64,000 nucleotides of DNA from Tropicimonas sp. IMCC34043 (GCF_003390845.1 NZ_QMEK01000002.1:186001-250000), one strand, 5' to 3'; shown: positions 7,435-16,974, numbered from the stretch's first letter. A program made the numbers and translations. The notes: generated by a model from the letters alone, not told the origin.

Positions 7435-7450
7435 GGGGACCAGTGGAACA

Positions 7451-9973
7451 ATGAAAGAGACTCTGGTGACCGACATGAACACATTGAACCTGTCCGTAGA
7501 GGGCATGTCCTGCGCCTCTTGTGTCGGCCGTGTCGAACGCACGCTGAAGGCTCTGCCAGGGGTCGAGACGGCCGCCGTCAATCTCGCAAACGAAACCGCC
7601 AGGGTGGCATTCGCCGGGTCGGCCGATGTGGCGGCCGTGACGGCCGCGCTCGACAAGGCCGGCTATCCGGCGCGGACCGGCGATGTCACGCTGCGGGTCG
7701 AAAGCATGTCCTGCGCCTCCTGCGTGGGCCGGGTCGAACGGGCGCTGGCGAAGGTGCCCGGGGTGCTCGAGGCTTCGGTGAACCTCGCCAGCGAAACCGC
7801 GCGGGTGCATTTCCTCGAAGGACAGGTGACGCCGCAACTGCTGATCCGCGCGGCGACCGAGGCGGGCTATCCCGCCACGCTGCAACAGACCGGCTCGGCC
7901 CCCGAGGCCGGCGCACGCAAGGATGCCGAGGCGGCAGCGCTGCGCCGCCTGACCCTGATCGCCGGCGCGCTGGCGCTGCCCGTGTTCCTGCTCGAAATGG
8001 GCGGCCATGTCATTCCGGGCTTCCATGCCCTGATTGACGGCACCATCGGACGTCAGGCAAGCTGGGTGATCCAGTTCGTGCTGACGACGCTGGTGCTGGC
8101 CGGGCCGGGGCGGCGGTTCTATCTCAAGGGCTATCCGGCGCTGTTTCGCGGCGCGCCCGACATGAACAGCCTGGTGGCGATCGGCACCTCGGCCGCCTAT
8201 GGCTATTCCGTCATCGCGACCTTCCTGCCCGGCCTGCTGCCGGCCGAAACCCGCGCGGTCTATTTCGAGGCGGCGGCGGTCATCGTCGTGTTGATCCTGC
8301 TCGGCCGCTGGCTGGAGGCGCGCGCCAAGGGCCGCACCGGGCAGGCGATCCGCAAACTGGTCGGGCTTCAGGCGAAATCGGCGCTGGTCGAGCAGGACGG
8401 CACGACCGTCGACCGGCCCATCGACCAGATCGCCGTCGGCGACGTGATCCGCGTCCGCCCGGGCGAAAGGATCGCGGTCGATGGCGAGGTCGTCTCGGGC
8501 ACCAGCTATGTCGATGAAAGCATGCTGACCGGCGAGCCGATCCCCGTGAACAAGGCCGAGGGCGACACCGTCGTTGGCGGCACCGTCAACGGCACTGGCG
8601 CCCTTTCGTTCCGCGCCACCAAGGTCGGTGCCGACACGATGCTGGCGCAGATCATCCGCATGGTCGAAGAGGCGCAGGGCGCCAAGCTGCCGATTCAGGG
8701 GCTGGTGGACCGCATCACCATGTGGTTCGTCCCCGTCGTCATGTCGCTGGCCGCCCTGACCGTTCTGGTCTGGCTGCTGGTCGGGCCAAGCCCCGCGCTG
8801 TCCTATGCGCTGGTGGCGGGCGTCGCAGTCCTGATCATCGCCTGCCCCTGCGCCATGGGGCTTGCCACCCCGACCTCGATCATGGTCGGCACCGGACGTG
8901 CCGCCGAACTCGGCGTGCTGTTCCGCAAGGGCGATGCGCTGCAGCGGCTGCAGGACGTGCAGATCGTCGCGCTCGACAAGACCGGCACGATCACCGAGGG
9001 CAAGCCGACCCTGACCGACATGGAACTTGCGCCGGGCCATTCCCGCGACGCCGTTCTGCGCGATGTCGCGGCGGTCGAGGCCAGTTCGGAACATCCCGTG
9101 GCGCAGGCGATCCTGCGGGCCGCGGGCGACCGCGCAACCTTGCCCAAGGCCGAGGATTTTGCCTCGATCACCGGACACGGCGTGCGCGCCGTGGTCGAGG
9201 GACGGCAGGTCCTGATCGGCGCACAGCGGTTGATGGCGCGCGAGGGGATAGCACTTGGCGATCTTGGCCCGCGCGGCGCGGCGCTGGCAGCGGCTGGCAA
9301 GACACCGCTGTTCGCCGCGATTGACGGCACCCTTGCCGCGGTGATCGCCGTATCCGACCCGATCAAGCCGACCTCGCGCACCGCCATCGCGGCGCTGCAC
9401 GATCTTGGCCTGCAGGTCGCCATGGTGACCGGTGACGCTAGGGCCACTGCGGACGCCATCGCGGGCGAGCTTGGCATCGACCACGTGGTGGCCGAGGTTC
9501 TGCCAGACGGCAAGGTCGCGGCGCTCGATGCCCTGCGCGCCGACGGCCGCAAGCTTGCCTTCGTCGGGGACGGCATCAACGACGCGCCCGCGCTCGCACA
9601 TGCCGACATTGGCATCGCCATCGGCACAGGCACCGACGTGGCGATCGAAAGCGCCGATGTGGTGCTGATGACGGGCGATCTGCGCGGCGTCGTCAACGCC
9701 TTCGACATCTCGGCCCGGACCATGCGCAACATCCGCCAGAACCTCGGCTGGGCGTTCGGCTATAACGCAGCGCTGATCCCGGTTGCAGCCGGTGCGTTCT
9801 ATCCGGTGTTCGGGATCCTGCTGTCGCCAGTGCTGGCGGCCGGTGCCATGGCGCTGTCGTCGGTCTTCGTGCTGTCGAACGCACTGCGCCTGCGCCTCGT
9901 AAAACCGGTTCTTGGCGGCGAGGCGCCCGCGCCCACGCCGAAAGCATCTCTCACCCCTGTTCCCGCGGAATAA
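7451..9973 (+). CDS. copA: Cu(I)-exporting P1B-type ATPase
   Basis: An 840-residue copper-exporting P1B-1 ATPase of the inner membrane. Two N-terminal HMA domains each have GMSCASC or SMSCASC metal sites. They are followed by paired membrane helices, the TGEPIPVNK actuator loop and the membrane metal motif CPC (C465-P-C467) in [15 protein letters not shown]. The phosphorylation motif DKTGT follows (D509), then SEHP and [15 protein letters not shown]. An alternative start is the ATG at 7475, which gives [13 protein letters not shown] and leaves a longer leader after the CueR promoter. copA is divergent from copZ and directly upstream of cueR. Confidence 0.96.
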   Translation: MKETLVTDMNTLNLSVEGMSCASCVGRVERTLKALPGVETAAVNLANETARVAFAGSADVAAVTAALDKAGYPARTGDVTLRVESMSCASCVGRVERALAKVPGVLEASVNLASETARVHFLEGQVTPQLLIRAATEAGYPATLQQTGSAPEAGARKDAEAAALRRLTLIAGALALPVFLLEMGGHVIPGFHALIDGTIGRQASWVIQFVLTTLVLAGPGRRFYLKGYPALFRGAPDMNSLVAIGTSAAYGYSVIATFLPGLLPAETRAVYFEAAAVIVVLILLGRWLEARAKGRTGQAIRKLVGLQAKSALVEQDGTTVDRPIDQIAVGDVIRVRPGERIAVDGEVVSGTSYVDESMLTGEPIPVNKAEGDTVVGGTVNGTGALSFRATKVGADTMLAQIIRMVEEAQGAKLPIQGLVDRITMWFVPVVMSLAALTVLVWLLVGPSPALSYALVAGVAVLIIACPCAMGLATPTSIMVGTGRAAELGVLFRKGDALQRLQDVQIVALDKTGTITEGKPTLTDMELAPGHSRDAVLRDVAAVEASSEHPVAQAILRAAGDRATLPKAEDFASITGHGVRAVVEGRQVLIGAQRLMAREGIALGDLGPRGAALAAAGKTPLFAAIDGTLAAVIAVSDPIKPTSRTAIAALHDLGLQVAMVTGDARATADAIAGELGIDHVVAEVLPDGKVAALDALRADGRKLAFVGDGINDAPALAHADIGIAIGTGTDVAIESADVVLMTGDLRGVVNAFDISARTMRNIRQNLGWAFGYNAALIPVAAGAFYPVFGILLSPVLAAGAMALSSVFVLSNALRLRLVKPVLGGEAPAPTPKASLTPVPAE

Positions 9974-9983
9974 GGAGGCTGCC

Positions 9984-10409
9984 ATGAACATCGGCGACGT
10001 CGCCCGCCTGTCCGGCCTGCCGGCCAAGACCATCCGGTACTATGAAGATATCGGGCTGGTGGCCCCGCTGCGCAGCACCAACGGCTACCGCAGCTTTCGC
10101 GAGCGCGACCTGCACAAGCTGGCGTTCCTCGGCCGGGCCCGGTCGCTTGGCTTCACGATCGAGGATTGCCGCGGCCTGCTCGAACTTTACGAAGACAGCA
10201 GCCGCGCCAGCGCCGACGTCAAGAAGATCGCCAGGGAACACCTGGAACGGATCGACGCCAAGGTCGAAGAGCTGCTGGCGATGCGCAAGACGCTGTCCCA
10301 CCTCGTCCACGAATGCGCAGGCGACAATCGCCCGAACTGCCCGATCCTGGATGACTTGGCGTCCTGTTCCCACGCTGCGCCGAAAAAAGGGAAACGGGTC
10401 GGCGGATGA
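9984..10409 (+). CDS. cueR: Copper-responsive MerR-family regulator CueR/HmrR
   Basis: A 141-residue MerR-family protein. The N-terminal winged helix reads MNIGDVARLSGLPAKTIRYYEDIGLV, and a long dimerisation helix follows. The metal-binding loop has C111 and C119 (CAGDNRPNC), the two-cysteine spacing of Cu(I)-sensing CueR. The ATG at 9984 is preceded by AAGGAGG (9972-9978) and lies 10 nt after the copA stop, so copA and cueR are probably co-transcribed. It should activate both copper promoters at 7318-7434 when bound to Cu(I). The C-terminal tail (CSHAAPKKGKRVGG) adds a possible further metal-binding site. Confidence 0.95.
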   Translation: MNIGDVARLSGLPAKTIRYYEDIGLVAPLRSTNGYRSFRERDLHKLAFLGRARSLGFTIEDCRGLLELYEDSSRASADVKKIAREHLERIDAKVEELLAMRKTLSHLVHECAGDNRPNCPILDDLASCSHAAPKKGKRVGG

Positions 10410-10579
10410 CGGCCAAAGGGCCCGGCCATTGCAGCGCGGGCCGAGAACCGACACCAGCGCTGCGCCTTTTGACAGGGCCGCGCTTTAGGCAGCGCATATG
10501 GCCTTCTCGGGCAATCGAGGCTGATTTCGGCTCTGGTCTATCTGGCGATTGCGCCAAGGGCACCGCGCCGTTTGGCGCG

Positions 10580-10655
10580 TGGTGCCGGTGAAGGGACTCG
10601 AACCCCCGACCCCATCATTACGAATGACGTGCTCTACCAGCTGAGCTACACCGGC
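10580..10655 (-). tRNA. tRNA-Thr (anticodon CGT)
   Basis: The minus strand folds into a complete 76-nt cloverleaf. The acceptor stem is GCCGGTG/CACCGGC, the D arm GCTC...GAGC, and the anticodon stem CGTCA/TGATG encloses the loop TTCGTAA with anticodon CGT. The T arm has TTCGAGT. The 3' CCA is encoded (complement of 10580-10582). It decodes ACG threonine codons. It stands alone between convergent cueR and hemY, with no neighbouring integrase or repeated attachment site. Confidence 0.97.
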
Positions 10656-10761
10656 AACGAGGCGCCTGCGCCCCATCTGCGTCTTTGGTTTCGTCCGGAT
10701 CAGACCGGGCGAAACCTTTGCGCCGAGGTCGAATACACTGCATTCCGGGCAGTGTGTAGCC

Positions 10762-12240
10762 CTATTTTTTCGGCTCCGCGTCAAGTACCTCGGACTCGGG
10801 CGCCGGGGTCTGTTCGGGGTCCTCTGCAGCTTCCTCGGACGGCGCGGCCGCCGCTGCCTGGGCGCCGACGACCAGCGGCAGCATGTCGGTGCCGGTCGGC
10901 ATGGCGAGTTCGTCCCTCGACAGCTCGCGCCAGCTGAGCGTGTCGAAGCCGCCGCAATTGTGGCAGATCGGAACCCAGGTCGGTTCGACGTGCTGGCATT
11001 TCTCGCAGACCCACTGCGGTCCGCGCGGTGCCGTGACCGCCTTGGCCAGCCACCCCCGGACAATGGCGTCGTCGCCGCCCTCGCCGCGTTCGATCGCGGC
11101 CATGATCGACAGGACCCGTGCGGTCGGCTTGCTTGTCGGCAGGTCGCCAAGCGCCCGGCGCGCGGCCGGGAAATCCTCGGCAGAGATATTCAACTCGGCC
11201 AGCAGCATCCGGGTCTCGGGATCCTCGGGCCGAATCTTGGCCAGTTCACCGAATCGCTTCAACCGGGCCTTCGGGCTCTCGTCCGGAACGATCTCGGCGA
11301 AGGCGACGGCAAGTTCGGGATGCGGGCTCATTTCCCAGGTCTTCTTCAGCACCCGCGCCGCGTTGCGCGGCTTGCCCGCTTCGATATAGGCGTGTGCTGC
11401 CATGATCGAGGCAGGGATAAGATCGGGCGACAGCTTGTTGGCCTCGATCGCCGCCTCCCGCGCCTCGATCGAATTGCCGGCATCGATGATGTCCTTTGCC
11501 TCGGACACGGCCAGCACGGCATCGCGGCGCCGGTGCAGATCGCGCGGCATCGAGCCTGCGCGCAGCTTGCTGGTCAGGGTCTTGCGGGCGCCCTTCCAGT
11601 CATGCTTGTCGGCCTGCAGCTTCAGCAGGATATCCTGCACTTCCTCGTTCTTCGGCTTGAGGGCATTGGCCTTCTGGGCAAGCGCCAGCGCGGTGTCGGT
11701 CTGGCCGTCCTCGAGTTTCTGCTTCATGATCCCGCGAATGCCGACGAACCGGGTCTTGGGATCGGCCAGAAGCAGCTTGTAGGTCTCCTCCGCCTTTTTC
11801 CGGTCGCCCATCATCTCGGCCGCATCGGCAGTGATCACCTTGGTGATCGCGGGGTTCTGCAGCAGTTTCTCGGCCTTGCTCGCGTTGGCGATCGCCAGAC
11901 GGGCCTCGCCTTCGGACAGCGCCATCAGCGCGTCGCTCAGCGCGCGATAGCCGCGGCGCTCGCGATTGCGGTTGAAATACCGCGTCAGCGCGGTCTCGTC
12001 GCCGAGCAGGAACTTGAGAAACGCAAACAGCAGCCCGATCAGCTTGAAGGCGACATAAAGCGCGGCCAGAAGAGCCAGCCCCAGAAGAACCGCCTGCAAG
12101 GCGCCGAGTTGCACCTCCTTGTAGCCGCCGATGGCAATGACGATGTCCGGCCCGTGTTCCATGACGTATCCGGCACCGAACGTGAGCGCAGCGACCACCG
12201 CGACAAACAACAGGATCTTGATGAGAGACCAGAGCATCAT
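10762..12240 (-). CDS. hemY: HemY-like TPR membrane protein with C-terminal zinc ribbon
   Basis: A 492-residue protein of the HemY_N family. Two N-terminal membrane helices occupy about residues 5-25 and 45-70. TPR-like helical repeats follow (for example TKVITADAAEMMGDRKKAEETYKLLL). Near residue 400-425 is a four-cysteine ribbon, CEKC and CHNC in PQWVCEKCQHVEPTWVPICHNCGG, then an Ala/Glu/Pro-rich tail. It is the last gene of hemD-mic60-hemY, 8 nt after mic60. Alphaproteobacterial relatives occur beside mic60 and have been linked to intracytoplasmic membrane shaping. A heme role is only suggested by hemD. The biochemical function is unknown. Confidence 0.85.
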   Translation of the reverse strand: MMLWSLIKILLFVAVVAALTFGAGYVMEHGPDIVIAIGGYKEVQLGALQAVLLGLALLAALYVAFKLIGLLFAFLKFLLGDETALTRYFNRNRERRGYRALSDALMALSEGEARLAIANASKAEKLLQNPAITKVITADAAEMMGDRKKAEETYKLLLADPKTRFVGIRGIMKQKLEDGQTDTALALAQKANALKPKNEEVQDILLKLQADKHDWKGARKTLTSKLRAGSMPRDLHRRRDAVLAVSEAKDIIDAGNSIEAREAAIEANKLSPDLIPASIMAAHAYIEAGKPRNAARVLKKTWEMSPHPELAVAFAEIVPDESPKARLKRFGELAKIRPEDPETRMLLAELNISAEDFPAARRALGDLPTSKPTARVLSIMAAIERGEGGDDAIVRGWLAKAVTAPRGPQWVCEKCQHVEPTWVPICHNCGGFDTLSWRELSRDELAMPTGTDMLPLVVGAQAAAAAPSEEAAEDPEQTPAPESEVLDAEPKK

Positions 12241-12248
12241 GATCGTCC

Positions 12249-13970
12249 TCAGTTAGCGGCCAGGGAGGCGGCGAGTTCATCGGCGGCGGCGAGCGCCTGG
12301 GCCCGGGCGTTGGCTTTGGCCACCCAGTCCGACATGGAGGTCTGCCCCGCTTCGGGCAGGGCTGCAAGCTCGGTGACCGCTTCGTTCAGATGACCGCTGC
12401 GCAACGCGGCCTCGGCCCGGCTTAACACCGCGTCGGGATCGTTGCCCTCGCTTGGCGCCAGAGATCGCAGGCCAAGCTGGGTCTTCACGAACGTATTGAC
12501 CCGGTCGGGCACCGAGTCGCTCGTCTCGGCCTTGCGTGAGGCGTACAACGCCTGCCGCGCGGCCAGGGTAAAGTCGTCCTGCAGTTGCGGAAGGGTCGCG
12601 ACGCCGCTTTCGGCCGAGGCGGTCAGCGCGGCGGGCACCGTGAGCCCGTCCAGCTGGGGAATGTATTCGGCATAGGGGGTTCCGGCGTCCAGCGCCGACT
12701 GGATATCGACCACGGCCTGGGCGCGCCGCACATGCTCGGCCTTGGCCGCCGCTTCGGCGGCCTCGGCTGCGGCCTTTTCCTCGGCGGCCTTGGCGGCGGC
12801 TTCGGCGGCCGCAACCTTTGCTTCCGTGTCGTCGATCGCCTTCTGAACCGCCTCGTTCGCCGCCGTCGCGGTCGACTGGGCAAGCCCTTCGGCCCGCTTC
12901 ATCTGATCGGCCAGATCGCTCTGCAGCGCCGCAAGCTGTTCGCGGAACCCCGTGACCTCGCGGCCATAGGCCTGCACCGCGGCAACCGATGCCGGGTCGG
13001 TGGCCTCGGCAATGGGACGTTTCTGCAGATCGTCGATCTGGGGCAGCAGTTTCTCGAACTGCGCGCTCAGCGACTTGAGTTCGCCCGTCGCGTCGGCCAC
13101 ATCGGTTTTCACCGCATCAAGCCCCTCTGCCGAGGCGACGCCGGCTTTCAGATCGGACAGTTCGGTTTTCACCGCGGCAATGCCGCTTGCGGCCTCTGCC
13201 TGCACCTTCGCGATCTGGTCGGCCGACGCGAGCGTCGACAATTGCCCGCGCAGTTCGGAAAGGTCGGACTGCAGCTTTGTCACGGTCTGGGACTGCGTCG
13301 CGATCTGGGCATCGAGCTGCTTGTTGGGAAAGCTCGGCATCATGTTCGCCGGGATCACGAAGGGCGCGGCGAAGGCAAGGCCGATTGTCGCGACAACCCC
13401 GCCGAGGAATCCCGGCAGCACGCCGCCGCGACGTTCCACCACCACGGTTTCCTTCTCGATCGCCGGCGCGCTCCAGACCGGTGCGGCCTTGTCCTCGCGC
13501 TGCGGCTCCGCCGGCGCGGCTTCGGCTTCGGCTTCGGCTTCGGCTTCGGCTTCGGCTTCGGCTTCGGCTTCGGCTTCGGCTTCGGCTTCGGCTTCGGCTT
13601 CGGCTTCGGCTTCGGCTTCGGCTTCGGAGGCGTCGTCTATCGGGGACTCTTCGTCAACGGCCTCGCTCAACACCAGATCGTCGTTGTCGGCGTCGTCGCC
13701 ATCGGCTTGGTAGATATACGTCCCGTCGCCCTCTGGCGTCGGATCGGCTAGCACCTCGGCCGGGATTTCCTCGATGATTTCGGCGTCCTCGATCTCGTCC
13801 GCGGGCGAAACACGGGGTTCTGAGGAAACCTCAGGGGCCTCGCTCTCGATTTCCGTGCTGTCGTCTTCGGGACGGGTCTCCGCCTCGGAAACCGGCAATT
13901 CCGGTTGCGAGCTCTGTTCGAGCCGGTCGGAGTCGTCGGGTGCCGCATCGGACTTCTTCTTGTCGACCAC
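12249..13970 (-). CDS. Mitofilin family protein (alphaproteobacterial Mic60)
   Basis: A 573-residue protein. Residues 1-114 are acidic and disordered. Residues about 115-151 are a pure Glu-Ala repeat from 18 identical hexanucleotides. A membrane helix lies near 187-208 (GFLGGVVATIGLAFAAPFVI), then a long Ala/Glu/Lys coiled coil. The C-terminal domain (residues about 480-570) carries FVKTQLGLRSL and AEAALRSGHLNEAVTELAAL and matches the mitofilin signature. Alphaproteobacterial Mic60 is an inner-membrane protein that contacts the outer membrane and bends membranes. It sits between hemD (76 nt) and hemY (8 nt), the usual alphaproteobacterial arrangement. Confidence 0.85.
   Translation of the reverse strand: MVDKKKSDAAPDDSDRLEQSSQPELPVSEAETRPEDDSTEIESEAPEVSSEPRVSPADEIEDAEIIEEIPAEVLADPTPEGDGTYIYQADGDDADNDDLVLSEAVDEESPIDDASEAEAEAEAEAEAEAEAEAEAEAEAEAEAEAEAEAEAAPAEPQREDKAAPVWSAPAIEKETVVVERRGGVLPGFLGGVVATIGLAFAAPFVIPANMMPSFPNKQLDAQIATQSQTVTKLQSDLSELRGQLSTLASADQIAKVQAEAASGIAAVKTELSDLKAGVASAEGLDAVKTDVADATGELKSLSAQFEKLLPQIDDLQKRPIAEATDPASVAAVQAYGREVTGFREQLAALQSDLADQMKRAEGLAQSTATAANEAVQKAIDDTEAKVAAAEAAAKAAEEKAAAEAAEAAAKAEHVRRAQAVVDIQSALDAGTPYAEYIPQLDGLTVPAALTASAESGVATLPQLQDDFTLAARQALYASRKAETSDSVPDRVNTFVKTQLGLRSLAPSEGNDPDAVLSRAEAALRSGHLNEAVTELAALPEAGQTSMSDWVAKANARAQALAAADELAASLAAN
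13519..13626. repeat. 18 perfect tandem copies of GCTTCG inside mic60
   Basis: The hexamer GCTTCG is repeated 18 times without a mismatch from 13519 to 13626. On the coding (minus) strand it reads GAA-GCC, giving about 36 residues of alternating Glu-Ala. Because the unit is 6 bp, gain or loss of copies keeps the frame and only changes the length of the acidic cytoplasmic linker before the membrane helix. On the opposite strand it produces spurious Gly-Phe or Ser-Ala reading frames. Confidence 0.98.
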
Positions 13971-14046
13971 TTAAATATCCCTCCGAATCTCGACACTGCT
14001 ATCAGGCGGTTGTCGACATGGAACTTAGCTTGGCATCACCGATGCC

Positions 14047-14781
14047 TCAAGCATACCTATATGCGTCAAACAGGCTGCCGAGAGCCTGAATTACCCCTGA
14101 GGCATCGGGCATTTCAGCCACTTCCGCCCGTTCTCCCGGAAGACCGCGCCAGGAGCGCAGCACCGCCGGACTGATCGCCGCAACATGCAGCCGCGCGCGA
14201 CGCCCCGCGGCCTCCGTGGCAAGCAATGCGGCACTTCGCGCCGAGAACAAGGGTGTCGCAACGTCACCCACGTCCTGAAGCGCGATACGCGCCTGATCGC
14301 TGAGCGGCAGGCTGCGCTGATCGTAGATCGCAATCGCCCTTGCATCGAGCCCCGCGCCCTGCAGATGCCCAACGAGATCACCGGCACGGTGGAGTCCGCC
14401 CAGATGCAGGATTTTTTCGGACAATCCGGCAGTTTCCATGCGCCGCGCCAGTCGATCGACGTCGGGTTCCTTTCCCAGAACCTCGAATCCGGCGGCGCGT
14501 GCGGCCGCAGCCGTCCGGCCCCCCACGCACCACGCGACCCGACCCTGACCCGAGAGCCGGCCTTCCAGGGCCCGCAATGCCATCTCGGAGGTAAAGACAT
14601 GATGTGCCGCCGGATCGTCCGGGATCTCCGCTGGCAACACCTCGATTTCCATCAGCGGCGAGACAATCACGCCGGCAAAGGTACCAAGCCGCTGTTCCAC
14701 TTGCCCGGCGAAGCGGGTTGCGGCGGGTTCGGGCCGGGTCAGAAGCAACAGGGTATCGGACAGGTTCACTTTCGACACCAT
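14047..14781 (-). CDS. hemD: Uroporphyrinogen-III synthase
   Basis: A 244-residue HemD. It has the usual diverged two-lobe pattern: LLLLTRPEPAATRFAGQVEQRLG at the N-terminus, VFTSEMALRALEG, VGGRTAAAARAAGFEV, ILHLGGLHRAGDLVG and LFSARSAALLATEA before the C-terminal helix. It cyclises hydroxymethylbilane to uroporphyrinogen III for heme, siroheme and bacteriochlorophyll synthesis in the cytoplasm. The family is poorly conserved, but the mic60/hemY context supports it. It is divergent from tsaD, with 39 nt between the start codons. Confidence 0.9.
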   Translation of the reverse strand: MVSKVNLSDTLLLLTRPEPAATRFAGQVEQRLGTFAGVIVSPLMEIEVLPAEIPDDPAAHHVFTSEMALRALEGRLSGQGRVAWCVGGRTAAAARAAGFEVLGKEPDVDRLARRMETAGLSEKILHLGGLHRAGDLVGHLQGAGLDARAIAIYDQRSLPLSDQARIALQDVGDVATPLFSARSAALLATEAAGRRARLHVAAISPAVLRSWRGLPGERAEVAEMPDASGVIQALGSLFDAYRYA

Positions 14782-14820
14782 CGGGACTATCTGGGTTGAA
14801 CTTCCCTAGACCCTGGTCCC

Positions 14821-15933
14821 ATGCATCCGCAACCCGCCCCCTTCGCCTTGACCCTTCTCGGGATCGAAAGCAGCTGCGACGACACCTCGGCCGCCGTGGT
14901 GCGCTGGTCCGAGGCGAGCGGCGCCACGATCCTGTCGAATGTCATCGCAGGCCAGACCGAGTTGCATGCAGCCTTCGGCGGCGTCGTCCCCGAGATCGCC
15001 GCCCGCGCCCACGCCGAGAAGCTCGACCTGATGGTCGAGGCGGCTCTCGCCGAGGCGGGGCTCGGGCTCGGCGCGCTCGATGGCATCGCGGTCACGGCGG
15101 GGCCCGGGCTGATCGGCGGCGTGCTGTCGGGCGTGATGTGCGCCAAGGGGCTCGCCATGGGCAGCGGCCTGCCGCTCATCGGCGTGAACCACCTGGCCGG
15201 GCACGCGCTGACCCCGCGGCTGACCGATGGCGTCGCCTTTCCCTATCTGGTGCTTCTGGTCTCGGGCGGGCACTGCCAGTTTCTGCTGGTCGAGGCAGCG
15301 GACCGGTTTCATCGCCTTGGCGGCACGATCGACGACGCGCCGGGCGAGGCGTTCGACAAGACGGCCAAGCTGCTCGCCCTGCCGCAGCCGGGTGGGCCAA
15401 GCGTCGAGCGGACCGCAGCGGCCGGCGACCCGGCCCGCTTCGGTTTCCCCCGCCCGATGCTCGACCGGCCGGGATGCGACATGTCGTTTTCAGGGCTCAA
15501 GACCGCACTTCTGCGCGCGCGCGACGGCTGTATCGCCGCCGAGGGGGGCCTGCGCGCTGGCGATCGCGCGGACCTTTGCGCAGGATTTCAGGCCGCCGTC
15601 GCCGACGTTCTGGCCGAAAAGAGCGCGCGGGCCATAGCGCTTTATCTGGAACGGGCGCCGGAACAGCCGGTTCTGGCCGTGGCGGGCGGGGTTGCGGCCA
15701 ACGCAACGATCCGCGCCCGGCTGCAACAGATTTGCGCCGCTTCGGGTCTGCGCTTTGTCGCGCCGCCGCTGGCGCTTTGCACCGACAATGCCGCCATGAT
15801 CGCCTGGGCCGGGATTGAACGTACGTGGCTCGGTCTGCGGGACGGCATGAGCCTGATCGCCCGGCCGCGCTGGCCGCTCGACACTTCTCAGGCCGCAATG
15901 CTGGGGTCGGGCAAGAAGGGCGCCAAAGCCTGA
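14821..15933 (+). CDS. tsaD: tRNA N6-adenosine threonylcarbamoyltransferase TsaD
   Basis: A 370-residue Kae1/TsaD protein. It starts [18 protein letters not shown] and contains [14 protein letters not shown], the [12 protein letters not shown] metal-ligand histidines, [11 protein letters not shown] and [11 protein letters not shown]. The C-terminal [15 protein letters not shown] and [14 protein letters not shown] segments complete the ASKHA nucleotide/metal site. With TsaB, TsaC and TsaE (tsaE is at 25398-25910) it transfers threonylcarbamoyl to A37 of ANN-decoding tRNAs. In related genomes gpsA often follows tsaD, but here a YciI gene starts 60 nt downstream. Confidence 0.96.
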   Translation: MHPQPAPFALTLLGIESSCDDTSAAVVRWSEASGATILSNVIAGQTELHAAFGGVVPEIAARAHAEKLDLMVEAALAEAGLGLGALDGIAVTAGPGLIGGVLSGVMCAKGLAMGSGLPLIGVNHLAGHALTPRLTDGVAFPYLVLLVSGGHCQFLLVEAADRFHRLGGTIDDAPGEAFDKTAKLLALPQPGGPSVERTAAAGDPARFGFPRPMLDRPGCDMSFSGLKTALLRARDGCIAAEGGLRAGDRADLCAGFQAAVADVLAEKSARAIALYLERAPEQPVLAVAGGVAANATIRARLQQICAASGLRFVAPPLALCTDNAAMIAWAGIERTWLGLRDGMSLIARPRWPLDTSQAAMLGSGKKGAKA

Positions 15934-15992
15934 GGGCTTGCCTCTGTCCCAAAGCCGCGGGATGCTGCAGCCGGATCAGACTGGAGGACCCG

Positions 15993-16265
15993 ATGCTCGT
16001 CGCCATCATCTGCAATGACAAACCCGGCGCGTTGCAGACGCGCCTCGACAACCGTGCCGCCCACCTCGCCCATCTGAAGGGCAGCGGGCTGGCGCGTCAG
16101 GCCGGCCCGTTTCTCGACGGTGCGGGCGAGATGTGCGGATCGCTGATCATTCTCGAGGTCGCTGACATGGCGCAGGCCGAGGACTGGGCCGCGAACGACC
16201 CCTATGCCAAGGCCGGTCTGTTCGAAAGCGTCACGATCCAGCGCTGGAACCGGGTGATCGGCTGA
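15993..16265 (+). CDS. YciI family protein
   Basis: A 90-residue YCII-domain protein (MLVAIICNDKPGALQTRLDNRAAHLAHLKG...). It has the conserved RxxHLxHL segment, the GAGEMCGSLIILEVAD strand-turn and the A-NDPYAKAGLFESV segment with the family Asp-Pro-Tyr motif. GGAGG at 15983-15987 supports the ATG at 15993. The fold is ferredoxin-like with a putative His/Asp active site, but no reaction is established for this group. The stop overlaps the next start as TGATG, so it is coupled to the EVE gene. Confidence 0.9.
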   Translation: MLVAIICNDKPGALQTRLDNRAAHLAHLKGSGLARQAGPFLDGAGEMCGSLIILEVADMAQAEDWAANDPYAKAGLFESVTIQRWNRVIG

Positions 16266-16696
16266 TGGCCTTCTGGCTGTTCAAATCCGAACCCGCGACC
16301 TGGTCCTGGGCGGATCAGGTCGCGAAGGGCGCGGCAGGCGAGCCGTGGGACGGGGTCCGGAACTATCAGGCGCGCAACAACATGCGCGCGATGGTGCTGG
16401 GCGACCGGGGCTTCTTTTATCATTCCGTCAAGGAAAAGGCGGTGGTCGGCATCGTCGAGGTCTGCGCGCTCAGCCACCCGGACCCGAAGACCGAGGATCC
16501 GAGGTGGGACTGCGTCGACATCCGTGCGGTGGCGCCATTGCTCCGGCCGGTCACACTGGACGAGATCAAGGTTCAGCCCGGGCTTGAGGACATGGTTCTG
16601 ATCCGGAACTCCCGGCTGTCTGTCCAGCCTGTGACCGAGGCCGAGTGGCGCATCGTCTGCGACATGGGCGGGGTCGGTCCCGCGGCCGGCGGCTGA
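16265..16696 (+). CDS. EVE domain protein
   Basis: A 143-residue EVE (PUA-like) domain protein. It opens with AFWLFKSEPATWSWADQVAKG and GVRNYQARNNMRAMVLGDRGFFYHS, then VVGIVEVCALSHPDPKT and WDCVDIRAVAPL. EVE domains bind modified bases in nucleic acids. In bacteria this stand-alone form is widespread and its physiological role is not established. It overlaps the YciI gene by one base and ends the short tsaD-linked run. No restriction genes are adjacent. Confidence 0.92.
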   Translation: MAFWLFKSEPATWSWADQVAKGAAGEPWDGVRNYQARNNMRAMVLGDRGFFYHSVKEKAVVGIVEVCALSHPDPKTEDPRWDCVDIRAVAPLLRPVTLDEIKVQPGLEDMVLIRNSRLSVQPVTEAEWRIVCDMGGVGPAAGG

Positions 16697-16974
16697 CGGC
16701 CGGGCTATCGCGAGGAATTCTCGCCGCGACAAAGGACGGATTGTTCAAATATGACGGCCCGTACAGCGGCTGGCCGATCCGCCCGAATTGAACCTGCAGA
16801 AACGAATGGAGGGGCCCGTCCCCGGAACCCTCCATTGTCCCGCGTGGTCGCACCACACGCGTCGGAAAGAACACCGGGGTCGTCCTGACCCTGCGGTTCC
16901 TTTCTAACCCGCCGACGCGATTTCCCGCAAAGACCAAGTGCCTTGCATTTGGGCCAAATCCGGTGGAACCCGGC
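16697..16974. other. Intergenic region without recognisable gene
   Basis: This is a 278-bp gap between convergent EVE and DUF2853 genes. I see a weak 5-bp stem around 16708-16726 (GCGAG GAATT CTCGC) and no convincing terminator, RNA gene or coding frame. Confidence 0.4.

Noticed and set aside
10580-10655. tRNA-Thr as an integration site for a mobile element
   Set aside because: No integrase, phage gene or repeated 3' fragment of the tRNA is found in the flanking sequence.
13519-13626. Possible CRISPR or minisatellite array
   Set aside because: The units are 6 bp with no spacers and lie in frame within mic60. It is a simple tandem repeat.
12585-13751. Plus-strand frame with a long Gly-Phe repeat, resembling an FG-repeat protein
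   Set aside because: The Gly-Phe run is only the GCTTCG repeat of mic60 read on the other strand. The rest of the frame has no domain.
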